Counted from the stretch's first letter, positions 25,901 to 37,055 are shown. The stretch: DNA of 64,000 nt from Albula goreensis (GCA_022829145.1 CM040750.1:1560501-1624500); one strand, 5' to 3'. Notes: generated by a model not told the origin, from the letters alone. Translations and numbers: made by a program.

Positions 25901-26085
25901 CGAAGTGAGACCATTATACTGATATAGATAAATGGGTTTAGAGTGTTAGATTCCGGGCCTGCGTGCTGTGGAGTAGCACATTACAACTGCGGTGCTGAAT
26001 AGGTGAGCAAGCTGTTGTAGGCCTCTAAATTGTGCAAATTGTGTAAAATGTCACTGGAACAGTTGCCCTTCACAACGGATAAAAT
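22961..26085. other. Single-copy DNA, no gene seen
   Basis: AT-rich sequence with a CA microsatellite (listed separately), a poly-A tract near 24034-24047, and an AT-rich quasi-palindrome with TTTATTAATAAAG near 24137. No supported coding region. Confidence 0.5.
23705..23730. repeat. CA microsatellite, ~13 repeats
   Basis: An uninterrupted run of AC dinucleotides is flanked by AT-rich sequence. Confidence 0.95.
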
Positions 26086-26154
26086 GGCAGTGGATTTCTT
26101 GTTGTAAATTTTGGTATAAAAAGGCAGAGGATTTCTTGTTGTAAATTTTGGCAC
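26086..26154. repeat. Tandem duplication, 37-bp unit, two copies
   Basis: The block starting GGCAGTGGATTTCTTGTTG is followed 37 bp later by GGCAGAGGATTTCTTGTTG, and both continue into TAAATTTTGG. The copies are nearly identical. Confidence 0.88.
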
Positions 26155-26429
26155 AACGATACTGTCTGTTTGTAGAGCTTCGTATTTGCCTAAAAAGTAC
26201 TCTGAGCAATAAGAAAAAAATCTACCTGAATAAGATAACTGCAGCCAGGCTGAAAAATAATGATGACAATCTATGAGAAAAGGAAAACAACTCCAACATA
26301 TTGGATGGAACTGAGGATAGTCTGATTTTTTTCACAACCATTCAATCTTTGAATATAATTAGCTATTACCGGGTACGTAAAAAAGCTTTATCCCACCCTG
26401 AGTTTAGTTCCCAATGTTTTACTGAGTTT
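26155..26429. other. Single-copy DNA, no gene seen
   Basis: AT-rich; nothing recognised. Confidence 0.45.
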
Positions 26430-26885
26430 TTGCATTATTATTCCCTTTCTGTTTGACGGATGATTTTCCAGAGCTTTCCGAGAGTCGAGCGACACACGTT
26501 ATGGAGAATGATCACTGTTTTATGAATTTTTTTCCCCTCAGTCAAGTCAGTGGGTAACATGTGGGTAATGCAAGCATACCTTCTGCCTCCCTGCTCGCAC
26601 AACGCAGTCCTTTTGTTGTGTTAATGATTACCCTGCAAAGAAGGGAGTTAAGAGCAACAAGATCAAACGGCAAAAAAATTGTAAACAAAAATGCGCTGCG
26701 AGGGCCACCCTGCTACCCCTGGCACCCCGTTTCAGCGCCTCGCCAGGAATAACAATCCATAATTCATCACCCGCCGTCTAGTGCACAGACACAAGTCAAC
26801 GTAGCATTCATTATTCATCGGTTAACATCTCACGTGATGAATTATAAAACAAATGGGTTTTCCACCGGTATTATTTTATATATTT
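26430..26885. promoter_or_regulatory. Candidate conserved non-coding element
   Basis: Complex sequence with retained CpGs and many developmental transcription-factor words. Examples are CCATAATTCATCACC, ATTCATTATTCATC (POU/homeodomain-like), GGTTAACATC (HNF1-like half), TCACGTGATG (E-box CACGTG) and CACCGG. It ends abruptly at a T-rich low-complexity run near 26880-26920. The short plus-strand frame (63 codons) is not recognised. This is one of the most enhancer-like blocks in the window, on texture alone. Confidence 0.35.
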
Positions 26886-29800
26886 ATTTTGTTTTTGTTT
26901 GGTGTTTTTTTTTATTTTGGAAGAGGTGAGCAGGTAACAATATTGTTAACATAATGACTTGTTAATTAACTGTAGTACAAGAGGAGATGATAAAGCATGA
27001 TTAGTACATTTCATATAGTTCTGTGTTGAGTAAGGGTAAGTTTTAGATGACTTGCTGGTAAGTGTGAATGACACCTGGCATATATGAAGTAATAATTCTA
27101 CATTCTGCAAAACAAATCACTTTTTTTCAGATGTTGGAATGACAGACCCAGCTGTCAAAGTCACAGCCATAAATTCTATGCACAGATATAAGCACCATTT
27201 CCCTTGGCCCCTCTGCATGCGAACCACGATAAGGCGACTCAATATTCCAGTTTCATCCACTGAGCGAGAGCTACTGTTCCAATAAATCAGTGCATTTAAG
27301 GCACTTCTTTCAGGTTTACAAAAGCTACAAATGTGCCAAATGCTTTCAACAAACTTACAAAACACTAGCAATAAGATTTTTAATGTATGTCCTCACAAAG
27401 CAGAGGCCTTAAAATATCGATAACTTGCATCGTATTATATCAACAGTGGGTGGTAAGCAGATGGCATACAGCTTTTTGCCCACAGGCCACTAGTTCAAAA
27501 GCTCTTCTATGTACTGTTTTTGTTTTTTAACACATTCTTGGTTCTGCATTTTCCTCTCCACCCGTTCTCAATGCCTGCTGGAGTTATGTCACTTCTGTAA
27601 GTTACAGCAGTGACAGGATTCCTATCAGACATCCTGTAACATCATCAGCCAGGTTTTTGACAGCATGCATGTCCCATGAAACACGTCCAGCCAGCAGCTG
27701 CCTCTTCTCCTCCGCAGAACTGCGCAGGAGGCCAAATGGTCTGTGTACTTTCTCGTGAAAACCAGCCATGTTGTGTGAACAAGCCCATATTAGATTGCCA
27801 GGAGTGAAAGTAATGAGTGTAGATCTGCTGCAGGCTTCACCACTGGCCATGCAACACAAGAAATACAATTAGCTCTGCCTACACACACTCGTGTTGCCTT
27901 CATGGATGTGCTCATTTGCACAAATTGTCATATATGCAACATCTCCAATAAAAGAGTGCTTTGAGACTTTACACCTATGGGTGAGATCTCCACCTTGGAT
28001 TGCCCAGCTGTATTTGCCGGAACATCACATGATACGGCGACCTGTTGTGAGAGAGCACAGATGTTGAAGTGTGCCTGCTCCAGTGTCTGCTGTTTCCTCT
28101 CACTCAGCACTTCACCAGCTGAGCTGAGGGTGCGTCAACCCTGCGGGCACCACAGTGATCAGAGAAAACCCTGCCGAATGAAACCCTGCATTGCAGGGCA
28201 AAGCTATGGTGAGTTATGCTCCCGGCAGACTGTGAAGCATGTTAACACTAATACCCAGCCTGGGACCCAATCGTGCACACTCACACTCTTTAAGGATGTA
28301 TGCAGTTAAGTCAAAATGGATTTAAGCTTTTTTACACTATTCCACTTAAGAATGAAAAGAAGACACTGCAAACGACATTGGTTGCTTGTCTCCAACAATA
28401 TATAAAACACTTAGACACTCATGTCCTGTAAAGTCTTTTCAGATTGAACTGAATATGTCCTAAAGAGAGCTTGGGTCCTAGTCCTAGTGTTTTAGCAATA
28501 CATGCCACTCAACAAACAAGCAAATATGGCCTGGGAGCATTGGAACTGGTCTAGCTCTAGCCAGGGAATGCCTAAATTTGCCAGTATTTTTGGCCAACAA
28601 GTAATGGAAGTCAGTGGAAACTGTTGGAATGGTAAATGTTTTCTCATTGATGGGTACAGTAGTGTCTCATCTGTACTAGACCTAATAATATAACATGCTG
28701 GTCTCCATGGAGGTTTCTGAAATGAAGGCAAATGAAGCATAACTGGATATATCAGACAAACCCAGACAGAAGCATCATCAGTGCCCCGTACATCCAGCCC
28801 TGCATGAGTCTGAGGATTCTTTTCTGGGGATCAGCCGAACCTTCATATCTCACAACATTTTATGTACAAACCAGGAGCATTTTTCAGAGGATTTCCCATT
28901 TCAGTTGGGAGTCTGCTTGGTTACTAAGGTTTCTTTAATGTTGTGTGCAAGAGCTACTGTCAACTGATGTAGTGGTTTGAATTCATTTATAAATATAAAA
29001 CTGATTGGCTAAGATAAACTAATAGCATTGACACAAAGATAAATAAGAATCTAAAATAGCTCAATACATTTTCCTCTGCACCTTTCAAACACTGCTCCAT
29101 CTAATCTTTCTTCTGTGTTGGTAAAGTATGCACTTTCCAAATACCTGCAATCATAGTAAAAGTTTTCTCCATTTTAACCGCATGTAATGGCCCCACGTGT
29201 TGACTTAATATATCTGACATTGCTGGGAGACAGGGTACATGTAGCACAATGGTTGTAATCACATTTTAACAAGAAAGTGTTGGGGGGGATCTGTCTATTT
29301 TTAATTGTATCTAATTTAGGCATTCAAATCTATCCACCCTCTCGAGAATCTGCACATACTGGTGACCTACTTATGGAATGGAGTTTCAGAGTGATATGAA
29401 CGCATATAATCGGTGACCCCCATGTCCTACCATGAAAGTCTTCAAACAACATGGAGAGACCCAGAAAGGAAAGTCAGTATGTATGTATCAAAGTGCTTAG
29501 GAGACACTTTTCTCACCTTCTGAAAGGACACCTCCTTCTGAACCCCTACTTTCATCAGGTGCAGAAAATATCAAATTCAGATTTTCAGCCCCAAAAGATC
29601 ATATCTGTGTTTGCTGTGTTAGTGCTAAACTCCAGACTGAGCCCAGTCAGTTCTCCTAACACATGCCATTGAGGCACTGAGGCAGGCAGACAGTTCACAC
29701 ACTCAGGTACCACACCCCTTAACATTGGTCATCTTGGTCACTTTTGAGTTAGAAGGGTCACTATATAATTACAGTATTGATTTAAACAGGAGCAACAACT

Positions 29801-30119
29801 GTTGAGGAGTGAATTGAGGTCACAAAGTGGTTTCATAGCTCTGTATTCCATTCTGTGTTGATATGTGAACAGAGTTATGGCCAATAAGTCATAAGGGAAA
29901 CCGAGTAACTGCCAACTGTTGGAGAAAAACACAGTAAAGCAGTCAGCTGACTGAAGGCTATATCATGATGTATTTAACTTAAAACTGATCCCCACAGCTT
30001 CTGCTCGACAGAGACAAAGTTTAGCTGAGAACGTTTGGGATTTTACAAAAAAGACATCCCAACATCCCTGTTGAGTTCTGGTCACAGGGAGGGGGGATGG
30101 GGGGTGGGTGAAAGATTGG
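26886..30119. other. Single-copy DNA, no gene seen
   Basis: About 3.2 kb without a supported gene. Near 27440-27500 the string GGTGGTAAGCAGATGGC, followed by CACTAGTTCAAAAGC, vaguely recalls A- and B-box spacing of a decayed tRNA-SINE. The match is weak. Frames up to 110 codons show no known domain. Confidence 0.45.
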
Positions 30120-30630
30120 TGTTTGGATCTGAGTAGCGCGTTGGAGACCTAGTGACAAGCTAATTTATGTCTGAAAAGGGAGACCGCAGTGCCTTTCTGA
30201 GCGTCGCACTGGAGAAGCTCCCTAATTGTGCGAGAGCTGGAACGCGGAATTGGATTGAGCTCCTGGGACCTGTTTTTCCCAGGACCGCAGAAGCTGAGAA
30301 CCGCCATGAAGAGGAAAAAAAAGCAGACAAAATGCTGCTTGGCCTCGCAACAGTTTTTATCTGGCTCCCACATTTGCTTGCCAAGGCAAGGGAACATTGA
30401 CTATAACGGCTTTCTGCCATCTTTAGGCCAAAAAAACATTTTTTTCTGAATGTGGCAGGCACCATCTCCCATCAGCAGACCCTCCTCCCCAATGCTAAAT
30501 TCAGAGTCTGGATGCAGCAATTAGCGGTTACATGAATGCTCCCGGCACATTCATTGAGGAATCATGGCAAGAAAACCTTATTTCATTAGCCTCTTAATTG
30601 CCGATCTATCACTATAGGGGACATGGGCTA
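30120..30630. promoter_or_regulatory. Candidate conserved non-coding element
   Basis: The block has retained CpGs (GAGCGTCGCACTGG, GGAACGCGG) and, around 30535-30625, homeodomain-like words including TTCATTAGCCTCTTAATTGCC and CATTCATTGAGGAATC. Overlapping frames on both strands (73-101 codons) are not recognised. Its contrast with the flanks suggests regulatory constraint. This is inference only. Confidence 0.3.
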
Positions 30631-31737
30631 GGGGCTTGAAACATGACCCATAAACCAAAGAGGATGTGAATTTCCTGCCTTCGAAACAGGAAGCGCTGTT
30701 TTAGCTCCACCCATTGACTTCCTGTAAATTCCACACCTGTATCAGTATGGGAAAAGCACTTGCCTTGAGGCTGTCAACATTTTGTACCTTTCTGATATGA
30801 TAAGAAATGTTTTACGGGAGGTTTTTAGCCAAAATCTTTATTTTACCCAGTGTCTAATAGTAGGAGGATTACAGCATATATAAGGCTCTATAAGGCACAG
30901 CATATAGGCTCTTCATTACCAGCCTTTAAACGTCTGTGCGTACGCCACCATCTGAATCAGTGAGAACCTGAGTGCATCAGCAATCAGCAGGGTCTCAGGA
31001 GAGCAGGGCTCACTTTCGAAGAGGAAATGCACTGGAAATTCAGGGAACTCATGTGACCCCCTACAACATCCTCTCAATCTCTGTACATATAGATTAGACC
31101 ACCTCTGACCTGGCTGGGTTGGGACCCCCAGGTCAATGCGGAGGACGTGTGGTCCCCATGCTGTCATGCCCAATATTGAATTATGCTGATCGTTTAACCC
31201 TTTCAAATATGCCTCTCTTGGGTCTACATCCCATGCAGCCTCCACGGTAGTGATCACGCAAGCGATATTTCTCCAAGAACCCTGAGTATGAAAAACCTAT
31301 CACTTTTTAAATGCTCTTCATGGAGGGATTTCTGCTGTATCCACTGGGTACATTGCAGGGTATGGAAATGTTTACAGACAATTGCTATTCATTATTCCAG
31401 CAAATCACACTGCCCTGGCTAGAAATGCAGTCTAAGCAAATAACAGGTTTATGTAGCAAACTGCAAGCTCATTCTTTATTTTTCATTGTATGGCGGAAGA
31501 CGGTGGCACCATAAACTCATCTTGCACTGTTGATGTCTGACAGATGCAAAGCTCTTGTGTTGTTTTGTGGGAGAAATGACAGGGAGTGAAAGGAAAACTA
31601 TGGTTGATTGGGTTAAATTGAAAAGTGCTGACTGCAGATCAGCTACTCTGGTGCAAGCCATCCTTCAGAAGGAGGAGGGGTCACCTGAGGTAATCACTGT
31701 CACTACAGGCTCCACTTGTTGGTTTTGCACCAAAGGC
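30631..31737. other. Single-copy DNA, no gene seen
   Basis: No recognised gene. It contains a local duplication near 30870-30910 (ATATAAGGCTC and CATATAGGCTC with TAAGGCACAG). A 113-codon minus-strand frame at 30916-31257 has no identified domain. Confidence 0.5.
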
Positions 31738-32013
31738 AATGACACACGTAGCCTGCGCTCAGTAGAAATGACACACATAGTCTGCGCTCAGTAGAAATGA
31801 CATACATAGCCTGCACTCAGTAGAAATGACACACGTAGCCTGCGCTCAGTAGAAATGACACACATAGTCTGCGCTCAGTAGAAATGACACACATAGCCTG
31901 CACTCAGTAGAAATGACACACATAGCCTGCCCTCAGGAGAAATGACACACATAGCCTGCGCTCAGTAGAAATGACACACGTAGCCTGCCCTCGGTAGAAA
32001 TGACACACATAGC
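31738..32013. repeat. Minisatellite, 29-bp unit, ~9.5 copies
   Basis: The unit reads AGTAGAAATGACACAC, A or G, TAGCCTGCGCTC. Variation is concentrated at CACGTAG/CACATAG and at TGCGCTC/TGCACTC/TGCCCTC. Both are CpG sites, with CpA forms common. It abuts the 42-bp array with no spacer. Confidence 0.95.
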
Positions 32014-32924
32014 TGGCTGCGTGGAGCGCAGGGTCTTCAGATGAACAGTAACCTGGCTGTGTGGAGAGCACAGGGTCTTCAGACACACAGTAACCTGGCT
32101 GTGTGGAGAGCGCTGGATATTCAGACACACAGTAACCTGGCTGTGTGGAGAGCACAGGGTCTTCAGACACAGTAACCTGGCTGTGTGGAGAGCACAGGGT
32201 CTTCAGACACACAGTAACCTGGCTGTGTGGAGAGCGCTGGATATTCAGACACACAGTAACCTGGCTGTGTGGAGAGCACAGGGTCTTCAGATGCACAGTA
32301 ACCTGGCTGTGTGGAGAGCACAGGGTCTTCAGACACAGTAACCTGGCTGTGTGGAGAGCACAGGGTCTTCAGACACACAGTAACCTGGCTGTGTGGAGAG
32401 CGCTGGATATTCAGACACACAGTAACCTTGTTGTGTGGGGAGCACTGGATATTCAGACACACAGTAACCTGGCTGTGTGGAGAGCACAGGGTCTTCAGAC
32501 ACAGTAACCTGGCTGTGTGGAGAGCACAGGGTCTTCAGACACACAGTAACCTGGCTGTGTGGAGAGCGCTGGATATTCAGACACACAGTAACCTTGTTGT
32601 GTGGGGAGCACAGGGTCTTCAGATGCACAGTAACCTTGTTGTGTGGGGAGCACAGGGTCTTCAGACACACAGTAACCTGGCTGTGTGGGGAGCACAGGGT
32701 CTTCAGACACAGTAACCTTGTTGTGTGGAGAGCGCTGGATATTCAGACACACAGTAACCTTGTTGTGTGGAGAGCGCTGGATATTCAGACACACAGTAAC
32801 CTGGCTGTGTGGAGAGCACAGGGTCTTCAGACACAGTAACCTGGCTGTGTGGAGAGCACAGGGTCTTCAGACACACAGTAACCTGGCTGTGTGGAGAGCG
32901 CTGGGTCTTCAGACGCAAAGTAAC
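32014..32924. repeat. Minisatellite, 42/40-bp unit with higher-order structure, ~22 copies
   Basis: The basic unit is CAGTAACCTGGCTGTGTGG, then AGAGCACAGGGTCTTCAGACACA. Type A has AGCACAGGGTCTTC and type B has AGCGCTGGATATTC. A third difference is a 2-bp deletion in the ACACACAG linker (40-bp units). The order short-A, A, B plus one variable unit recurs with a 166-bp period at about 32145, 32311 and 32477. Later units carry TTGTTGTGTGGGG in place of TGGCTGTGTGGAG. Frames of 99-134 codons on both strands are products of the period. Confidence 0.96.
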
Positions 32925-33040
32925 CTTGCATGACTGTGTCCCACCACGGCCATTAAAAACCGGCAGAGTCCAGTGAAGCAGCACAAAATGCTGTGCAAAA
33001 ACACATGCTGTGCCAACTTCTCCTGAGTCAAAGGGTGATT
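32925..33040. other. Short spacer
   Basis: Unique sequence after the 42-bp array. No feature seen. Confidence 0.4.
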
Positions 33041-33103
33041 TTAAATAAAAAGGTCTGAACAACATTTTATTTCATAAAATTAAATAAAAAGGTCTGAACA
33101 ACA
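33041..33103. repeat. Tandem duplication, 39-bp unit, ~1.6 copies
   Basis: TTAAATAAAAAGGTCTGAAC occurs at 33041 and again at about 33080, separated by ATTTTATTTCATAAAA. Confidence 0.9.
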
Positions 33104-34020
33104 GTCTACTAACTGCAATTAGAGATAAACCCCATTAATATTTTTGCTTAGATGGTCATAGTCCATATAGTAGAAACCCAACTGAAAGACCACTGAACAT
33201 GAATATACCGATAATATACCAAAAGCGAATGTATAAATGCATAATCATTCATATGTATGTCAGAAAAATAAAAAAATAAACTGAATAAACAGTATTAATA
33301 AAAAGCTGGTGAGAAATGATGAAATTGGCGTTCAGAGTGTATGATAAAGATGGACAATTCTGGAGGAGAATCTGCATACAGCCACCTGACGGCAGTAAGC
33401 AAAGGTGGTGTAATGGAGTCAGTATGGCTGGGACTGCTTTACATACAAAACTAATAAATAGTTTATATTTTTTTAATTGCATCTTCATATACAATATTGG
33501 AAAACTGCTTCAATGGCTTTAAATAAATGACTCCATTTTCCAACTCATAGTATACAGCACAGCTTTACTTAAAAGCAAGTTCTTGAATCTCGTGATAACT
33601 TTTGAAAAAAAGACATCCAGGCAGTTGTGTTCTGGTTGTCTTGCTTTTTGAGAGTCCAAGACAAATGCCTTGTACTCTCTCTGTAACCTGTTAAAAATGT
33701 TTATGAATGCAGCTCTGTTCTGCTTCACTACACTCTGCACTGCTCTCTCTAGTGGGATTCATTCTTCCACTCCTCTCCAGATAGGCTGTCAGTCAGGGGG
33801 AGAGAGAGAGCAGAGAGGGTCAAGCAGGTCACCAGGTTTGTAAATGATATTTGTACTGAAGACGGGCTTTGCTGTTCCCTACAAGGCCAAGACTAAAACA
33901 GCGCTAAACATTTAATCTTTCTCTAAGTACCCATGCTGAGCCCTGGAGAACCGAGCCCTGGAGTGTACTGGTGAAAACATCCTGTCTGGAGTTTCGTCGA
34001 TAGCTGACAAATCCTTACTT
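33104..34020. other. Single-copy DNA, no gene seen
   Basis: AT-rich, then a short GA-rich run near 33798-33816. No recognised gene. Confidence 0.5.
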
Positions 34021-34080
34021 TTCTTCTCTCTATAATGAAGTCAGGTGGCAGCAGCTTGTGTGTCATTATAGAGAGAAGAA
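34021..34080. repeat. Perfect 18-bp inverted repeat, 24-nt loop
   Basis: The left arm TTCTTCTCTCTATAATGA (34021-34038) is the exact reverse complement of the right arm TCATTATAGAGAGAAGAA (34063-34080). The loop is 24 nt. Pairing fails immediately outside both arms. A transcript would fold into an 18-bp perfect hairpin. It could be a MITE-like terminal scrap or a templated short inversion. As a pre-miRNA it would be too short-stemmed and too perfectly paired. Confidence 0.95.
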
Positions 34081-34419
34081 CATCTGATGGGCGAAAGTGG
34101 CGCAGTGTGTTGTTTGCAGACAGGGTGCGTGGTCATGCTTTATTCTCAGTTTGTGGTGCGCTCTCTCCAGCCCTGACATTTGCCTTCCTGTACGGTTTCA
34201 CCCATCCACACCTCCGTCTGCGCTCTCCACCCGAGGCCAACACCCTGCAATCTCAAGAACCAAATCGGACCTCTGAGAACTCACTCCCTCCTCCATCTTC
34301 AATGCTTAGGGCCAAGCTCTTAGCACAAACATTAAAAAAGGGAAGACAGCTCACAGTCAACAAATGGCCGATGTCCGCTTTTTTAACGTTTTCTGATTCC
34401 CTTCTGATCTTTTAGCACC
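34081..34419. other. Single-copy DNA, no gene seen
   Basis: A 126-codon plus-strand frame (34035-34415) spans this area and includes the inverted repeat. It shows no recognisable domain and no coding support. Confidence 0.45.
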
Positions 34420-34640
34420 ACGCTATGGGAAAGCTGCTGGCAGAACAGAGGCGGGGCTGTGGCTAACCTGCTGTTGAAAATGGAGGTTATTTTAAACTCA
34501 GAGGGAGCTTCCTTTCATGCAGGTTCCCCTCGCAGCCTACCGAAGAGAGGTAATGAGGTCACAGGGTTGGCTAATGCTAACCTCAGAAGTTATAAAGCGC
34601 TGCGAGAATGAGGCAGATTTAACTGGGTGGTTTGGCAAAC
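34420..34640. promoter_or_regulatory. Candidate conserved non-coding element
   Basis: Dense complex sequence: GGAGGTTATTTTAAACTC, GAGGTAATGAGGTCACAGG (two nuclear-receptor half-site-like words), GGCTAATGCTAACCTC (a short imperfect palindrome), TATAAAGCGC. It contrasts with the flanking low-complexity DNA. No coding signal. Confidence 0.3.
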
Positions 34641-35179
34641 ACTGCCCTTAGCTGCTTTTTTAACCTTTAGTTTAGCACGCACCCATGCTTTCAGCCAGCC
34701 ACCTTCCTTAAAAAACACTTTGAACACATCCAAGCAAGTTAAAAAAAAAAAAAAACTGAAACCAAAGTCCTTACCCACACACAAAAAGGCACAAAGGAGA
34801 GTGACAGGAGCAGCCAAAAGCAGACCTCAGAACCCTGCCCCACAGCCTCCCTCAACAAAAACACAGCCAGGAACGCAAGGGCCAACAGACAAGGTCAAAG
34901 TTGGGCCCGTGAAACAATTAACAGACTCGCTGCCCCCGTGTTATTTTTAGCTGCATGGAAGGCTGCCGCCTGCCCCCAACCCCCCACCCCCCATCCCCCA
35001 CTCCATACTCGCTCCAGACCAGACTTGGTAAGCGGCCATCAGTCACTGGCAGGATACGCAGGGCAGCTTGAGTGCTGCAAGATTTCTGTTTTCAGTTTAG
35101 GGGTCAGGTCAGAACCCACAGCAGTGCAAAGTCAAGGGTGGGTGGGGGCGGAGGCAGGGGGGCAGCTGGTCTGTGGGTT
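34641..35179. other. Single-copy DNA with A-tract and C-rich block
   Basis: It contains a poly-A tract near 34740-34754 and a C-rich block near 34975-35005 (CCCCAACCCCCCACCCCCC type). The 107-codon frame here is lysine- and proline-rich because of these tracts. No gene is supported. Confidence 0.5.
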
Positions 35180-35375
35180 TAAATAGGTCTCCATAAACAG
35201 CCAAGTGACAGGCGACATATTTTAGAACACATAAAAAACCTTCAGACATGTAAATATTTAGGGAGAACCGTCAGCCCTGCGCTCACTTCACTTGATAAAC
35301 ATTTCACAGGGGCTCGTAGGCGAAATCTGCTGATCTGGCAATGATTTGGAGAAAGAATGCAATTATCTGCTCAAT
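35180..35375. promoter_or_regulatory. Candidate conserved non-coding element
   Basis: Words include CCATAAACAGCC (HOX/CDX-like), AAGTGACAGGCG (MEIS/TGIF-type TGACAG), GTAAATATTTAG (forkhead-like), CACTTGATAAAC and GCAATTATCTGC. Such clusters are characteristic of developmental enhancers. Evidence is texture only. Confidence 0.3.
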
Positions 35376-35715
35376 TTGTATTTATATTTTTCCTTATGCC
35401 AACCTTTAAACATAAACAACACAATTACGTGAATAATAATAACATGCATTTTTTATTGAACAAAACAGTAGCTTTAGTTTGGCTCTGAATTCATTTTTGA
35501 CTAAATGTTAGCTTGTTGATTCTTGGAGCATATTTTGGCCAAGGTGAAGGTATTTAACGTGGTGTCCAGAATAAGACCACTAATCCTTTTAAATCCAGCC
35601 CAAATGATCAGGCTTGTAACGAGAGAACACACAAAGCTAATCTTTTTTTTCTTGGCCCTTTGCATCCATTTTTTGCCGCCGTCAAAACCACCCCTGCTAC
35701 CTGTAAGGCTACAGG
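35376..35715. other. Single-copy AT-rich DNA
   Basis: Nothing recognised. It ends in a T-rich run near 35641-35650 followed by a pyrimidine-rich segment. Confidence 0.4.
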
Positions 35716-35832
35716 CGGGGAAGAACTGGCCTTTTATTTTGGCTGTGCTCCCACTGGGCTGGAGAAGATGCGTGGGGCGCGGTACTGGATGGAGCCACAA
35801 ATCGTCTGCCGCCTGTCACCCCGAAACGTGCT
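35716..35832 (+). other. Exon-like segment with strong donor, unrecognised
   Basis: A pyrimidine-rich stretch leads to a CTACAG acceptor-like end near 35715. About 117 bp later there is a strong splice-donor match, GGGTGAGTAAG (about 35831-35841). One frame is open throughout (part of a 60-codon frame starting at 35660). The peptide is not recognised. Chance donor matches are frequent in 64 kb, so this is a weak candidate for a coding or lncRNA exon. Confidence 0.12.
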
Positions 35833-35999
35833 GGGTGAGTAAGAGGCCACACCAGCCAGATCCTCGCTCTCCTCCTGCAAGCGCTCTCCCTCCCAAACAG
35901 AGCAGGTTATTTTTATCTGCGAGGTACAGAGGAAACTTTTCTCACCAGAAGAAGAAGGAAAAAACTATCTTTCCATGCTGATAATAAATTAAAATTCTT
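35833..35999. other. Short single-copy spacer
   Basis: No feature seen beyond the end of an unrecognised 152-codon open frame (35523-35981). Confidence 0.35.
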
Positions 36000-36330
36000 G
36001 CACTGGCTTTTCTCCTTAATTCGACATTATTTCAAGGTTAATAACTCTGACATCCAGAAGAGCTTAATAACCCAATAAAAGTGAAATTCCTTAGTCCCTC
36101 TCAATCTTGACTATACAATTCTTAATGCCGTTCAGCAGGAGGCAGGGACCATAGCTCTCGTTTTGGTACTTAGGTCTTAATATTCTTCGGGACTAAACTC
36201 ACAGCGAGAGGTATCCTATAATGCAGGATACCCGTGTGGGTATCGCCATCAGTGCGTCTCTGTCGCTCGCCTTAGTTTGATCAATGTCGGCTCTCTCTAC
36301 AGAGATACTTCATTTATATTCTGTGACAGA
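36000..36330. promoter_or_regulatory. Candidate conserved non-coding element with nested hairpins
   Basis: Words include CAAGGTTAATAACTC, GAGCTTAATAACCC and CCCAATAAAAG. At 36211-36244 two overlapping inverted repeats share sequence: GTATCC (36211-36216) with GGATAC (36226-36231), and GATACCC (36227-36233) with GGGTATC (36238-36244). The two are mutually exclusive as folds. Function is unknown. Confidence 0.3.
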
Positions 36331-37055
36331 TGTGTAGTACTGGTTAAATTCTGACGGAGGACACACAGCATCCTCATTCTGCTGTGCAAAATTTTCACAC
36401 AACCAGGCAGAGGAAGAATTGGACTATAATATGAACTCTAGCAAACTGCATTAGCACAGCAAGTGTGGTATAGCCTAATTCATTGGTGTAGGTCTATTTT
36501 GGACACAGAAATACACTGATTGTACTGTGTACTAATTACTTTTCTATGTACACGTTCAAAACGGAAGTGTTCAGAGCATTTTATAGGGCATTTCATTCAA
36601 CATTTATTTCAAGACTCTGTTTTCCTTCAATTTCTACTGTGAAGTAATTGAGCTGTAACTATTTTCAGATCTGAACAGCTGCAAGGAAAACAATTCGGAA
36701 GATTATTTCATGGGAAGTGCAAGGACTGGGTTAAAAATTCAGCTAACACACATTACAATACACAACAATAAACAGCTTAACCTTGTACAGCAAATTTCAT
36801 GACTGTTAAATATGGTATGCAAGTGGCACAATCAAAACAAAATCTGAAGTGGGATTGTGAATACTCAGAATTGCAGATGGTTTTCCTCCTGTGAAACACA
36901 GGACAAGATTTATGTTTTCCTGTGAAGAGGGCCACATTTCCATACCATGCTTGCTGACCTTGCAAGAAATGTTTGAGTCTCTGGCAGGATGTGTGCAGAT
37001 GGTAAGTAATGCGTCTGAGCGGGTTTGGCTGAGAGCTCCCATTGACCAAGCCTCA
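36331..37055. other. Single-copy DNA, no gene seen
   Basis: AT-rich. The minus-strand frames of 87-90 codons have no recognised domain. Confidence 0.5.

Noticed and set aside
27440-27500. Possible decayed tRNA-SINE with a TAGTTCAAAA B-box-like word
   Set aside because: The A box is poor and the cloverleaf cannot be drawn; similarity is too weak to annotate.
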